Below, in pieces: positions 20,874 to 30,376 of a stretch of 64,000 bases of DNA. Below the pieces are notes generated by a model. It worked only from the letters and a program-made list of their open reading frames with translations, searched no databases and was not told where the DNA came from. The DNA is from Eukaryota sp. TZLM1-RC (lineage: Eukaryota; Metamonada: BaSk clade). Within the stretch, counting starts at the first letter, position 1, and each line of letters starts with the position of its first letter. The translations under genes were made by a program, and so were the position numbers. Location: contig JAUPSS010000008.1 in the NCBI GenBank assembly GCA_040285825.1, forward strand, positions 930,001-994,000, given 5' to 3'.

Positions 20874-21009
20874 TGTTGTACTGTGGACAATTAGTCTAGT
20901 ACATTTATGTTTATATAACATAGTTCACTAGTGATGGCCTTTATAAGGGCCGGTGAAATTCTAATAAATTGTTCCTTATTCTTTGTTATCATATATGGAT
21001 AAATCATCA
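20874..21009 (+). repeat. 5' LTR, 136 bp
   Basis: Begins TGTTGTACTG and ends CATCA. It contains a TATATAA box at 20913-20919. The probable gag start codon (ATG 20995-20997) lies inside the LTR, 13 bp before its end. Confidence 0.92.
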
Positions 21010-23349
21010 TTAATTAATGGCCTGAAAAGCCACAATGATAACCCTCCTTCCTTTCTGAGGAAGAGTAATGTCGCTTCTTTGAAGGAGAACAATCCACCAC
21101 CCACGGTGAGTAATCCTCCACCTACGGAGAGTAATCCTTCCTTCGGGAAGAGTAATCCTCCTAAGGAGAGTGAGCTTTCCACTGAGAAGAGCCTTGCCTC
21201 TCAGAAAGAAAGCCACCTCCCCAATAAGGAGAGTGAACTTCACACTGAGGAGAGCCCTTCCTCCCAGAAAGGAAGTCACCTCCCTAATAAGGAGAGAGGT
21301 AACCACGTTGTGGATGTGACAGAACTGTACACATATCCCAATAACTCCTCGGAGCTCCTTCCTTGTAGGAAGAGTTTTCTCACTCCGAGCGAGCAACGGA
21401 GATTCAAAGCGTTTGTTGTAAGTAATAAATCTGACGCTTGTACAGAAGGTGAAGGAGGCGAAGGCGAGCAACAGTCTACGACTAGCTCCTCACGTAAAAC
21501 TCCCTCCTCACCTACTTCTGACATCAGCTCAAGTGAGGAACCTCAAAGTGATTCCAGAGGATCTCTTAATCAGAACTACAGCAGGAAAGGGGATCAGAGC
21601 GATGATGAACCACCTCATACACCCAATCCTCCTAATCCAACTCCTAGTTTCCCATCTACGGAAAAGACTTCTCAGGGTCTTTACCGAAGGAAATTAGCAA
21701 AGGCAGTTGAGGCTGTAACTAGAGATTTCTTATTGGACCTCATCGCCAATCCTCCCGAAGATGTAATGGATTGGAGTGATAACGAATTATTAAAAATGGC
21801 TGAGAATGAGTCAGAGCGTCTTGCGAGAGACGTAGACCCAGCCGAATGTGAGAAGGTCCGACGTGACTATTTGGCGAAATGTTGGCCCTTCCTCTTTGGG
21901 AAAGCCCACGGCAAAACACTTGACGACGTCGTCTACGAGAGTTATGATCAGAGTCCAAATCTTTTGAAGAAATTGGATGATCTTACCGATTCGGCAGTCT
22001 CGTGTGGAATAAGTGCAGTCGAGGATTGCTATTTCAGCGCTCATCGTTCAAAGTATCAAGCTGCTACTCCCAGGCCTGCCAAATGGCATAGGGATGCAAT
22101 TGATGACCACAAAATATATTTCAGTGGAAATCAAGAAGCTTACGACAGACTATTTTGGATAGCTAAAATGTACCCTCATAATCAACAAGGTAGAAACCTT
22201 AGAGGCGTCGTAAGGCATTTTCTAGTGGAGAATGTACACCCAAAAGATTCCATTGCGGACATTTTTATTATGCTTGGGGGCAGATTCGATGAATCTCGAG
22301 GTGACACCCTTCAATTTCATACCAAAGAGTCCTATATTAGAGAAATAGGCACAAGGGTAATTGAATTGAAAGAGCAACGTGTTGGCCCCAACAAGTTAAA
22401 ACTAGTATACCCTGATGCATGGATGGCTAAACTCAAGGCATGGGTTGATAGCTGGCCCGACCAAAATGTTTTTGAGAATGTCTTAATAAAGAGCAGTTGC
22501 CTTCCATATGATCACAAACTAGCAGGGGTCCCTAAAGGATCTAAAGATGCACCAGATTGGGTGGATTTAAGGCCACCAGCCCAGACCGTACCTGTGCAGG
22601 AGGAACCTCCTAAGACAAGATTTATCATTAAGTTGGGCGAAACATTGCCTTCAGAAGAGAGGAATATGAACCTATTTAGTACACCTTCTGTAGGGCCTCT
22701 GGCATCTAGGAGAGCTTCTTGTGAAGCAACTCCTACACAAGCATCTGTTATAAAATCATCTATACCCACGCAACCCCTAGGAACGAATGCTCCTAGAGAT
22801 TCTCTCGTCGATACCCTCGGTCTTTATAGAACTCCTGTAACAGACGAGGAGAAATTGAGGAAAAGAATAGACGACAAACTGAGATGCCTAGTTAAGTTAA
22901 ATGAAGCGTTTGACGCCAAGAAGATCTTCGACTTCGTTCTTAACTTTGGCAATTGGGCTAAAACAGTTAGGGATCGCGATGGACCCACCAGAGCATTTAC
23001 GCCAATCACCAAATACGGTCAACCTGTTCATCAGTACGACTTCGTTAGATCTATGTTCTTCGAAGTGGACCCTTTGTATTTGAGATTTATGATCGAGGGT
23101 AAGGTGATCGCAGAATTGCAGAGTTTTTATGGAGGCCGAACAAACGTGTTAGGCAACAGCCCATCTGACGCCGAAATCTGGAAATATTTGCTACTCAGCA
23201 CCCAGTACAAATACCCTACCGATGTTGAGAAGGCTTTAAGGTCTGTAAGACCACCTGAGATCAGTCGCAAAATGACTGCTGAATCTTCATGGACAGCCTT
23301 CATGGAGCAGATCATATATATAATTCGACGCTCTACAATTATGCCTTGA
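20995..23349 (+). CDS. Retrotransposon Gag (large, low-complexity N-terminus)
   Basis: The ATG at 20995 sits within the 5' LTR and gives 784 residues to the TGA at 23347-23349. The N-terminal ~120 residues are Pro/Ser/Glu-rich with imperfect repeats (SNPPPT, ESHLPNKES, SHLPNKE). After an acidic Ser stretch comes a helical capsid-like region ending about 23300. The sequence continues in the same frame past the TGA with further gag-like residues and then a CX2CX4HX4C zinc knuckle (CNLCKTNKHPEENC, about 23674-23715). The stop is therefore inside Gag, not at the gag-pol border. Just upstream is an (AT)n run at 23314-23322, so a slippage indel followed by a compensating one is an alternative to a plain nonsense change. 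Confidence 0.8.
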   Translation: MDKSSLINGLKSHNDNPPSFLRKSNVASLKENNPPPTVSNPPPTESNPSFGKSNPPKESELSTEKSLASQKESHLPNKESELHTEESPSSQKGSHLPNKERGNHVVDVTELYTYPNNSSELLPCRKSFLTPSEQRRFKAFVVSNKSDACTEGEGGEGEQQSTTSSSRKTPSSPTSDISSSEEPQSDSRGSLNQNYSRKGDQSDDEPPHTPNPPNPTPSFPSTEKTSQGLYRRKLAKAVEAVTRDFLLDLIANPPEDVMDWSDNELLKMAENESERLARDVDPAECEKVRRDYLAKCWPFLFGKAHGKTLDDVVYESYDQSPNLLKKLDDLTDSAVSCGISAVEDCYFSAHRSKYQAATPRPAKWHRDAIDDHKIYFSGNQEAYDRLFWIAKMYPHNQQGRNLRGVVRHFLVENVHPKDSIADIFIMLGGRFDESRGDTLQFHTKESYIREIGTRVIELKEQRVGPNKLKLVYPDAWMAKLKAWVDSWPDQNVFENVLIKSSCLPYDHKLAGVPKGSKDAPDWVDLRPPAQTVPVQEEPPKTRFIIKLGETLPSEERNMNLFSTPSVGPLASRRASCEATPTQASVIKSSIPTQPLGTNAPRDSLVDTLGLYRTPVTDEEKLRKRIDDKLRCLVKLNEAFDAKKIFDFVLNFGNWAKTVRDRDGPTRAFTPITKYGQPVHQYDFVRSMFFEVDPLYLRFMIEGKVIAELQSFYGGRTNVLGNSPSDAEIWKYLLLSTQYKYPTDVEKALRSVRPPEISRKMTAESSWTAFMEQIIYIIRRSTIMP

Positions 23350-26300
23350 ACGGATGGTAATCCGTCTGTCGTCTACCCAGCAAAGAGATTTCTCGAAACT
23401 ATTAACGACAAAACAAACAATCAATTGATGGACACATATATCATTTGGATTGGCAAGTTTGATTCAAGTAACGAGAAACTGGGCGATGCGATTTACGATT
23501 TAGGTAACGCATTTGTTAACAAGGTCAATAGCCTTGAATCCTCGACCAAAGACATGAATTTGATAAGAACAGCTTTTGGTGCTCACGCTCCTGCGCAAAA
23601 AGGACGAAGCCAGTCAAAAGGTCCTTTTAAGAACCCTAGAGTAAGCAGTCGACCCATCCCTTCAGAGCAATGGTGTAACTTATGTAAAACCAATAAACAT
23701 CCTGAAGAGAATTGTTTTAAATTAGTGGGAAGACCTGGTTCAAAAAAGCGTCAAGGAGGTCAAAGACGTGATAGAAAACGTAAAAGTAGTAGTAATAAAT
23801 CAGATGATTATACATCTTTTAACAATAACCTTACAAATAATTCAATCAAATCCATTTATAAAATGAGCAAAACAGATTCGAATTATAATCACCTAAATCC
23901 ATTTAAAAGATTTAGAGAGTCATCCAATCCTGTGGGTTCTATCCACAGTGTTAGACTATCCAGGGTAGCAGAGGACCAAGAAAGTTCTAACGGGGAACTT
24001 TGGTTAACCTGCACCATAAATAACGTGGAAGTACAAGGCGAAATTGATAATGGAGCTGCATTTTCAGCATTATCAATGGATTTAGCCTCTAAATGTAATA
24101 TGACAGTTAATGACAATAAGACTGTCGAATACTTATCGGCAAATGGTATTCGCTCCACGACCCTGGGATGTGCAAGTGGTGTTCTTGCTCTAAATGTGGG
24201 TAGCTTGGCCATTCAAGTGTTTTTAAGGATCGAATTCCAGATCATTGCTGGTACCAATAATTTTTTGATCGGAAGAGACTTATTACAAACCTTGGGGCTA
24301 CGCACAGAGCACGGTTTTAATATTAATTTGGATCGCGAACATCGCACCATCTTAAATGCTGAATGTGAGTTCGATAATAGAATTTGTCAACCAATTAGAT
24401 TCATTGAACAATTGAGTAATAAATCAGACTTAGGTAATGATTTTGGGCATTCCACATTTAGACATGAGTTAGATGAGTTGGGCTGTAGATTATGCCTGGA
24501 TGACATTAGGGACAAAGAACGCCTAGTGGTGCTACTCGAAAAATATAGAAATGTATTTAGTGGGCTACCTCACCCGGATGGAATTGATTGTCAGCCGATG
24601 ACCATTCCATTTTATGACGAAAGTAAGGTCGTCAAAAAGAAACCTCGAAGATTAAACCCAGAAAAACAACGGGTAGCCGAGGAAATTTTTAACGAATTGA
24701 TCCGTAATGGATTTGCTGTGCCCGCAAAGTCTCAATTCAGTAGTCCCATCTGTCTTGTGATTTACCCTGATCACAGGAAACCACGATTAACTGGCGATTT
24801 TAGTGGTATTGGTGGAGTAAATGATTTAACTAAACCTGTAGAGACAAATTTGCCCAGGATTAGCGACATTTTAGAGTTTCTAAGTAAAGCTAATTATATA
24901 GCAACTCTAGACTTACCTAAGGCATTTTGGCAGCTCAAAATTGCAGAAGAGGATATTGATAAAACTACCGTATCAATTCCCGGGATGTCGATCAGTTTTA
25001 AAAGGGCTTGTTTTGGTTTGAAGAACGTTCCTGCAGTCTTCCAAAACATGATGATGGAAATATTTGATTCTGAGGGCGTATTTATTTATATCGATGATAT
25101 AATAATAGTAGCTTCGACCCTGGATGAATTTCTATCTAGAGTAGGTACGGTCCTAGAACGCGCCAAACGTTTTAGAGTTAACCTTGGCCTACCCAAGTGT
25201 AGCTTCACCACTTGCAAACATGAAATAAAAATTCTAGGTAGTATTTTTGTAAACAAAACCCGTTATATAGATGAATCTAGGATCGAGGGACTGATCAGCC
25301 TACCCAAACCCAGGACATTACCTGAAGTTAGGAGTTTTATAGGTTCAATCAATTATATACGTGACTGGTTGCCAAATTTGTCTGACTTGATAGAACCAAT
25401 CAGCAAATTAACCAGAAACAAACCGTCAAAAATCAAGTGGACTCCTGATCATGACGAGGCTTTTGGTAAGATTATAAATCTTATCAAAGCAAATATCCCT
25501 CTTGAATTGCCCTCAGAAGACAAGCATATTTTAATAAGTGCTGACGCGTCCGATGTGGCTGTAGGTGGAGTAATATGGCAAGAAGCTAACCCACCTAAAG
25601 ATCCTACGACACCGCTAATTAAGAGAAAGGTTGTACCTATTGCCTTCTTTAGCAGATTATTATCAATTTCACAAAAGAATTGGTCTGAACTTCAGAAAGA
25701 GTTGTATGCAATTTTACTAATTCTCACTGACAGTAGTTTAGAAAATTATTTAATTTCGAGGAAATTAACTATTTTCACTGATCATAGAAATTTAGCATAC
25801 CTCATATCAGCTCCTGAAAAGAACAGAATTGTGAAGAGGTGGCTACCAATATTGTCAGAATTCAATTTTGATGTAGTCCACACTGCAGGCGAGGAGAATT
25901 ATTGGGCAGACATGTTGTCTAGATTGGTTGACACCAAACCCAAAACTCCTCGAGTCCAACAAGTGAGAAACTTGGCACCTCACAGAGTTGAAGAACAATT
26001 ACTCTATTTAAATTTATTAACTAGAGTTAATTTGTTAAGGGATGATATTACTCAACCGTCCACAATTGAGCTACCCACGATCAATAGCTTATCTGCACTG
26101 AAAGAAGCAGTTGAGGATACTAAATTTGATTTATTTGACACTTGGATCTCAAAGATTAGGCAAGAACAACTTATAGATGTTGATTCCAATTTTGATTATT
26201 ATAAAGATTACAATTATAATTCAGATATTCAATTGTATACCAACAATCGTGGGAAGATTGTCATCCCAGATAGTTTAAAGAAGCAGACTTTAACTATCAT

Positions 26301-26865
26301 TCAAGGACATGCAAATGTTGGCCATCCTAGTGTGACGACTAGCGTAAAGAAATTACTCAATAGTGATTACTTTTGGCCCGACATGCGCAAAGACATGATT
26401 AACCATATTAAGAGATGCCCAGCATGTCAAAAGACGGCACATGTGCCTAAAAATGTCATTGAATCATCTGGCTCTCTTTGGGCTGATCGACCTTGTGCAC
26501 GATTAAACGCAGATACTATTGGACCATTACAACAAGATGATAATGGATTCAAATATTTAATAGTTTTTGTAGACTCGTTCACCAGGTATACGATCATTTG
26601 CCCTGAAAAGGAATTGAATGCAGTGGAGGCAACCAATCACCTCCTATGGAGTGTAGTATCAATTTTTGGTATCCCACTGTTGATTCATAGTGACAATGGT
26701 ATTGAATTTGCAAATGCCATATTCAAAGGGTTATGCGATTTATTAAACAATGAAGTAAGTCGTTCACTAACTAGCTTTTCACAAAGCAATGGTTTAGTAG
26801 AAAGAACGACACAGAGACATTTTACAAAGTCTAAGAAAGATTTTGGTGGACTCTGGCGATTATAG
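23350..26865 (+). CDS. Retrotransposon NC-protease-RT-RNase H-integrase (same frame as gag)
   Basis: The frame of gag stays open after the TGA. Domains in order begin with a zinc knuckle (about 23674), then a pepsin-like protease at 24046 with motif DNG where DTG or DSG is usual. The reverse transcriptase has LTGDFSGI, LDLPKAFWQL, CFGLKN and YIDDI (about 25087). RNase H follows with SADASDVAVGGVI, ELYAI and TDHRNLAY. Integrase has an HHCC finger (GHANVGHPSV...CPACQK), NADTIGPL with the first catalytic Asp, HSDNGIEF with the second, and a Glu in NGLVERT. The frame ends TAG at 26863-26865 through a frameshift. The catalytic residues of RT, RNase H and integrase look intact. Confidence 0.9.
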   Translation, partial: TDGNPSVVYPAKRFLETINDKTNNQLMDTYIIWIGKFDSSNEKLGDAIYDLGNAFVNKVNSLESSTKDMNLIRTAFGAHAPAQKGRSQSKGPFKNPRVSSRPIPSEQWCNLCKTNKHPEENCFKLVGRPGSKKRQGGQRRDRKRKSSSNKSDDYTSFNNNLTNNSIKSIYKMSKTDSNYNHLNPFKRFRESSNPVGSIHSVRLSRVAEDQESSNGELWLTCTINNVEVQGEIDNGAAFSALSMDLASKCNMTVNDNKTVEYLSANGIRSTTLGCASGVLALNVGSLAIQVFLRIEFQIIAGTNNFLIGRDLLQTLGLRTEHGFNINLDREHRTILNAECEFDNRICQPIRFIEQLSNKSDLGNDFGHSTFRHELDELGCRLCLDDIRDKERLVVLLEKYRNVFSGLPHPDGIDCQPMTIPFYDESKVVKKKPRRLNPEKQRVAEEIFNELIRNGFAVPAKSQFSSPICLVIYPDHRKPRLTGDFSGIGGVNDLTKPVETNLPRISDILEFLSKANYIATLDLPKAFWQLKIAEEDIDKTTVSIPGMSISFKRACFGLKNVPAVFQNMMMEIFDSEGVFIYIDDIIIVASTLDEFLSRVGTVLERAKRFRVNLGLPKCSFTTCKHEIKILGSIFVNKTRYIDESRIEGLISLPKPRTLPEVRSFIGSINYIRDWLPNLSDLIEPISKLTRNKPSKIKWTPDHDEAFGKIINLIKANIPLELPSEDKHILISADASDVAVGGVIWQEANPPKDPTTPLIKRKVVPIAFFSRLLSISQKNWSELQKELYAILLILTDSSLENYLISRKLTIFTDHRNLAYLISAPEKNRIVKRWLPILSEFNFDVVHTAGEENYWADMLSRLVDTKPKTPRVQQVRNLAPHRVEEQLLYLNLLTRVNLLRDDITQPSTIELPTINSLSALKEAVEDTKFDLFDTWISKIRQEQLIDVDSNFDYYKDYNYNSDIQLYTNNRGKIVIPDSLKKQTLTIIQGHANVGHPSVTTSVKKLLNSDYFWPDMRKDMINHIKRCPACQKTAHVPKNVIESSGSLWADRPCARLNADTIGPLQQDDNGFKYLIVFVDSFTRYTIICPEKELNAVEATNHLLWSVVSIFGIPLLIHSDNGIEFANAIFKGLCDLLNNEVSRSLTSFSQSNGLVERTTQRHFTKSKKDFGGLWRL

Positions 26866-27646
26866 CAATTGGAGTGAATATATCCCAATTGTACAACTTC
26901 AAATCAATTCAACTATTAGTAGAGTTACTGGTCATTCGCCCTACAATTTAATGTTTGGTAGCGACCACAGCCCTAGAGCTGATCCTAGTAATATGTTTGA
27001 ATTAATAAAATCAGCTAATGTTAATATTCCCTTTGTTAAAGATCTTGAAGCAAAACTGGAAAGGATTTCAAAGAAGAGAGAAGAGGCAGAGCTCAGGCAA
27101 GCTCAACAACTGCCTGAAGTTAACAAACATAGGAACCCTTTTAATAAAGGTGACTTAGTTTTGCGATTAAAGACTAATGGTAAACTCCATGGTTGCTTCG
27201 CTGGCCCTTTTCTCGTTGAAGAAGTTAAATCCAATAAAAGTTTATTACTCAAGAATCTTGTCACTGGTTCGATGTCTACGGCAAGTATAAATCATTGTAA
27301 ACTATACCTTTCAGACTTCCCTAAAGAAGATCTTGATTGGCATAAGAATATTGCTGCTGGCGATATGGAAGAATCTGTAATCGTTAAAATTATAGATCAC
27401 TTTGATTACGTAGATTCGAACAATAATAAAGTTCCTTATTGTACCGCAGTTTGGTATGGCGGCGAGACTTCGTCTGTCCCAGTTGCTGACGTCAAAAGCA
27501 CTGAGGCATATCAAACATATTTGCGCTCAATTAGTCCTCACACTACCAGGAAACGGAAGGCATCTTCTAATTCCAAATCTAAGACTAATTCCCCTGCAGT
27601 CAGTACTCGTAGCTCTCGTTCGAGACCTAAGAGAGGGAAAAGGTAG
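26843..27646 (+). CDS. Integrase C-terminal part with GPY/F module and chromodomain-like tail (+1 frame)
   Basis: This continues the integrase in the next frame after a shift near 26845 (WSEYIPIVQLQINSTISRVT and SPYNLMFG are standard integrase sequence). It then has a GPY/F-like module (KGDLVLRL...CFAGPFLVEEV), followed by VIVKIIDHF and AVWYGG. Those two resemble a chromodomain or similar targeting fold. The C-terminus is a basic, Ser-rich tail ending SRPKRGKR. The stop TAG at 27644-27646 immediately precedes the 3' LTR. Confidence 0.82.
   Translation: MVDSGDYSNWSEYIPIVQLQINSTISRVTGHSPYNLMFGSDHSPRADPSNMFELIKSANVNIPFVKDLEAKLERISKKREEAELRQAQQLPEVNKHRNPFNKGDLVLRLKTNGKLHGCFAGPFLVEEVKSNKSLLLKNLVTGSMSTASINHCKLYLSDFPKEDLDWHKNIAAGDMEESVIVKIIDHFDYVDSNNNKVPYCTAVWYGGETSSVPVADVKSTEAYQTYLRSISPHTTRKRKASSNSKSKTNSPAVSTRSSRSRPKRGKR
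27631..27646 (+). other. Polypurine tract
   Basis: GAGAGGGAAAAGGTAG directly before the 3' LTR is the expected primer site for plus-strand DNA synthesis. It doubles as the last codons and stop of the integrase frame. Confidence 0.75.
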
Positions 27647-27782
27647 TGTTGCACTGTGGACAATTAGTCTAGTACATTTATGTTTATATAACATAGTTCA
27701 CTAGTGATGGCCTTTATAAGGGCCGGTGAAATTCTAATAGATTATTCCTTATTCTTTGTTATCATATATGGATAAAGCATCA
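27647..27782 (+). repeat. 3' LTR, 136 bp
   Basis: Matches 20874-21009 except for four substitutions. It includes the same TATATAA box (27685-27691) and an ATG equivalent to the gag start. Confidence 0.92.
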
Positions 27783-27786
27783 TTAG
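27783..27786. repeat. Target-site duplication TTAG, right copy
   Basis: Partner of 20870-20873. Confidence 0.75.
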
Positions 27787-28135
27787 ACTTTGAAATGAGT
27801 AAACTTTCCATCACTGAAATGCAAAATTAGCAACTATTCCTCTTGGTGAATCTTCAAAAAGAAATGATCCAGTCAAAAAATCTAAATTTGACAACAAGAA
27901 TTCAAGACTCTGTTATTTCGTACTTTATAATGTATGTCTACTGTCCAATTATTTTTCTGTCAACTCACAAATCAGGACTGTCTTCCTTCTTTATTCATCT
28001 TTATTTTTTGACATAAGAATTGAATCAGGTCTTAACTCAGTCACAACCAAAGGAAATTAACATAATGATTTGTGTGATAAGGTGAATCGCATCACAATGA
28101 TCTAGGAAATGAACCCAGAGGTTAACAAAATTATT
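27787..28135. other. Spacer; left part continues the interrupted ORF fragment
   Basis: About 35 minus-strand codons (27787 to about 27870) share the frame of the fragment at 20697-20873 if the retrotransposon is removed. The rest shows no gene. Confidence 0.4.
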
Positions 28136-28490
28136 TTAAATTGAATCATGTCTCGATTTTGGTCTATTGTATATTTCGGAAACTTGTTGACGTGGACGGC
28201 TGCATAAAATCTGACACAATATTGCTGGTTCAGATTGACGTAAAGAGGAGACTGGAGCCAATTGTATAGATCCATCAGGCATTTTCCGACAAATGTTCCA
28301 TCGACAAATGTTATCAGCAGTAGGTAACACATTCAAGGAAGAACAAATTGCACACTTAATGATTCTCGAAGGTAGTTCATTCAACATGGACAACCAATGA
28401 TGATGAGCATTCATATTTGCTGAGTATCTAATTAAATTTTCTCTCTTTAGCTCACTTGCTCACACCACCCTACAATTTCTAGCAAATTTT
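28136..28490 (-). pseudogene. Possible retroelement remnant with inverted copy of the 3'-end repeat
   Basis: A minus-strand frame of about 92 codons (28414-28136) has HHHWLSMLNELPSRII and Cys residues, loosely like the region after a reverse transcriptase. Just upstream, 28435-28490 on the minus strand matches the repeat at 1271-1392 and 2063-2183 over about 50 bp (TGCTAGAAATTGTAG, GAGCAAGTGAGC, AGAGAAAAT). The repeat match is clear; the protein interpretation is weak. Confidence 0.35.
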
Positions 28491-29545
28491 GTACTGATTG
28501 TTAAAAATAGGACCAATAATTGTAACAGATTGTTTTTGTGGAAAGGAATTGTTTTATCCACTGTTTAGAGGATGCTGAAGATGACTTCTGAAGCAATGAT
28601 TTCTCTCCGCTCTCACTCTGAGAAAGTTGCATCTAGTGGTTGTGTATTGAGAGAACTGTATTATTTAGATGTTGATTTATCAGATGCTTAATTGATGCAT
28701 TTTTGAAAGATAATGAATAAAGTTCGTTTTTAAATGTTTTTTTGTTTTTGTAAATATGTTTGATGTAGCTTTTCAAAAACACATGTTGGTCCCAAAAATT
28801 GGACAATATTTGAGTACACTAAATAATGAATAGATATTATGGGGGAGAGATTACATAACTTAACAAAAATTTCCAAAATTTACACACACAAATGAAATTG
28901 ATCTATTCCTGCATCATTTTAATGGAAATATCTTAGCATAGAAATGTGTTAAATTCAACTACTTTGTGCGCACATTACATAAACAGTTATCAATTGTTTT
29001 TGGAAATGTAGATAGCTCACCTGTTTTGAAGCTAGATCTTTACTCATTGTGATCAAAAATAGTTCTAAGTTTGAATAATTTGTCTGATTCTGTCACCATT
29101 GTGCTTCAAAGATTTGGGTTGAGTATTCTTGATGAAATTTTTGTTACAAAAAATGATATTATAATTAAACAAGACAATTGACCTGCTATTATCAAAAGTA
29201 GACTAAATTTGTTCGAATTATTCAAGTAGATTCCCTTGTGTTCAAAATTCACCTTGTGTCAGTATAAGTAGATTCCTTTTTATTTTCCTTTTACTTGCAT
29301 AAGAGAGACTATGAGTAGCAAGCAGATGAAAGTTTTTTTAGAGGAAAAAAAGTTTTTTTTCTTGGTAAAAGTGATGCATCTGGAATGAGAATGTCCTATT
29401 TGTTCGACAAATAATAATAATAAACAATTATTTCATAATAATTCAAATCAAACTCTTCGTAAAAATAAATCAAAGATGTAGTTTTAGTTGTGGTTTATAT
29501 AACATATCTACAAGATAGATTATTCATTATCATTATTATTTATTT
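28491..29545. other. AT-rich spacer, no gene seen
   Basis: No coding frame or structured RNA could be supported. Confidence 0.55.
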
Positions 29546-30244
29546 CTAGATGTTGAGAATTTGACGTTCTGCTTCATTCAATAAGCTCACTAATTCTAAC
29601 CTCTTTACAACCAGCCCAAGTTTCTTTCTAGTTCTCCTCCAAGAGTGAATTACAAAAGCGTTAACTAATCGCAAACCTGCATTGGCTTCAACTGGACTAA
29701 AACAAGATGACGCTACCGAGCAACTCCTCTCACCAGGATTAGCTACTTGACCCAAAGTTTTGAAGTAATGATCATAACTATCAATTAAACTGGAATATTG
29801 GGTACAAAGACGAGCAAGATCAGAACGAAGATCTTTGATAGTTCCCTGTATTCGGAGCAACCGCTTTTCGAGAACCTTTTGCCTCCATTTTCGCATGCAA
29901 TCGGTGATGTTAGCCCGGTGTATGCTGTGAAGTATGAAAAAAGACATCCTTCTTTGGTGTTCAAGAATTTCTGTTTCTTTCAACGACATAACAGAGTGGA
30001 TCTCGGACTTGAGGAGACTGTTTTCTTGCTGGAGTTCCAAGAGCCTCCGACCGATTTCAAAAGTGTATTCTTGAGAACCATGTGCAGAGAATGAAGGTCG
30101 TGAAGAGGGCCATCGAACTGTTTGTGAATCAGGGGTGAGCTCAGGGGAGAGTTCAGACAAATCATCATATGGATGATGGGGATATGGTGGAGGGGACATG
30201 TAACTGGGACCCAATATGTTTCGAACAGTTTCAGTAATGGTCAT
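29546..30244 (-). CDS. Hypothetical coiled-coil protein
   Basis: An ATG at 30242-30244 gives 232 residues ending TAG. The N-terminal 60 residues are rich in Pro, Ser and Tyr (SYMSPPPYPHHPYDD), probably disordered. Residues about 60-100 form a coiled coil (RRLLELQQENSLLKSEI). A second long helical region with basic and hydrophobic residues follows (MRKWRQKVLEKRLLRIQ, then IKDLRSDLARL), and the C-terminus is again helical. The WRQKVLEKR and HSWRRTRKKLG segments recall the short helical repeats of centrin-binding (Sfi1-like) proteins, but this is a loose resemblance. I do not recognise the family. Confidence 0.6.
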   Translation of the reverse strand: MTITETVRNILGPSYMSPPPYPHHPYDDLSELSPELTPDSQTVRWPSSRPSFSAHGSQEYTFEIGRRLLELQQENSLLKSEIHSVMSLKETEILEHQRRMSFFILHSIHRANITDCMRKWRQKVLEKRLLRIQGTIKDLRSDLARLCTQYSSLIDSYDHYFKTLGQVANPGERSCSVASSCFSPVEANAGLRLVNAFVIHSWRRTRKKLGLVVKRLELVSLLNEAERQILNI

Positions 30245-30376
30245 ACACTAAATTGCCAGTGTTTGAGTTCATGAGTGTCATCAAATGGACAAATGTTATT
30301 GACAAATTGACAAATGTGATGAAGGTGGGAAATACCCATAAGTACACAGATACTGAGGCCTTTCATTACCACTCAT

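Larger units (their letters stand above)
20874..27782 (+). mobile_element. Ty3/gypsy-type LTR retrotransposon, 6909 bp
   Basis: Two 136-bp LTRs bounded by TG and CA flank a gag-pol region with the order protease, reverse transcriptase, RNase H, integrase, which is the Ty3/gypsy (Metaviridae) order. A 4-bp target duplication TTAG marks the insertion. The LTRs differ at 4 of 136 positions, so it is not brand new. The reading frame carries a TGA at 23347-23349 and a +1 shift near 26845 in the integrase, so this copy is probably no longer autonomous unless one of these is a recoding site. Confidence 0.95.

Noticed and set aside
21010-21471. Open frames on the minus strand opposite gag.
   Set aside because: They mirror the low-complexity Pro/Ser repeats of the gag N-terminus and have no independent support.
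29798-30094. A 98-codon open frame on the plus strand.
   Set aside because: It is antisense to the coiled-coil gene, whose minus-strand product has better composition and a clean ATG.
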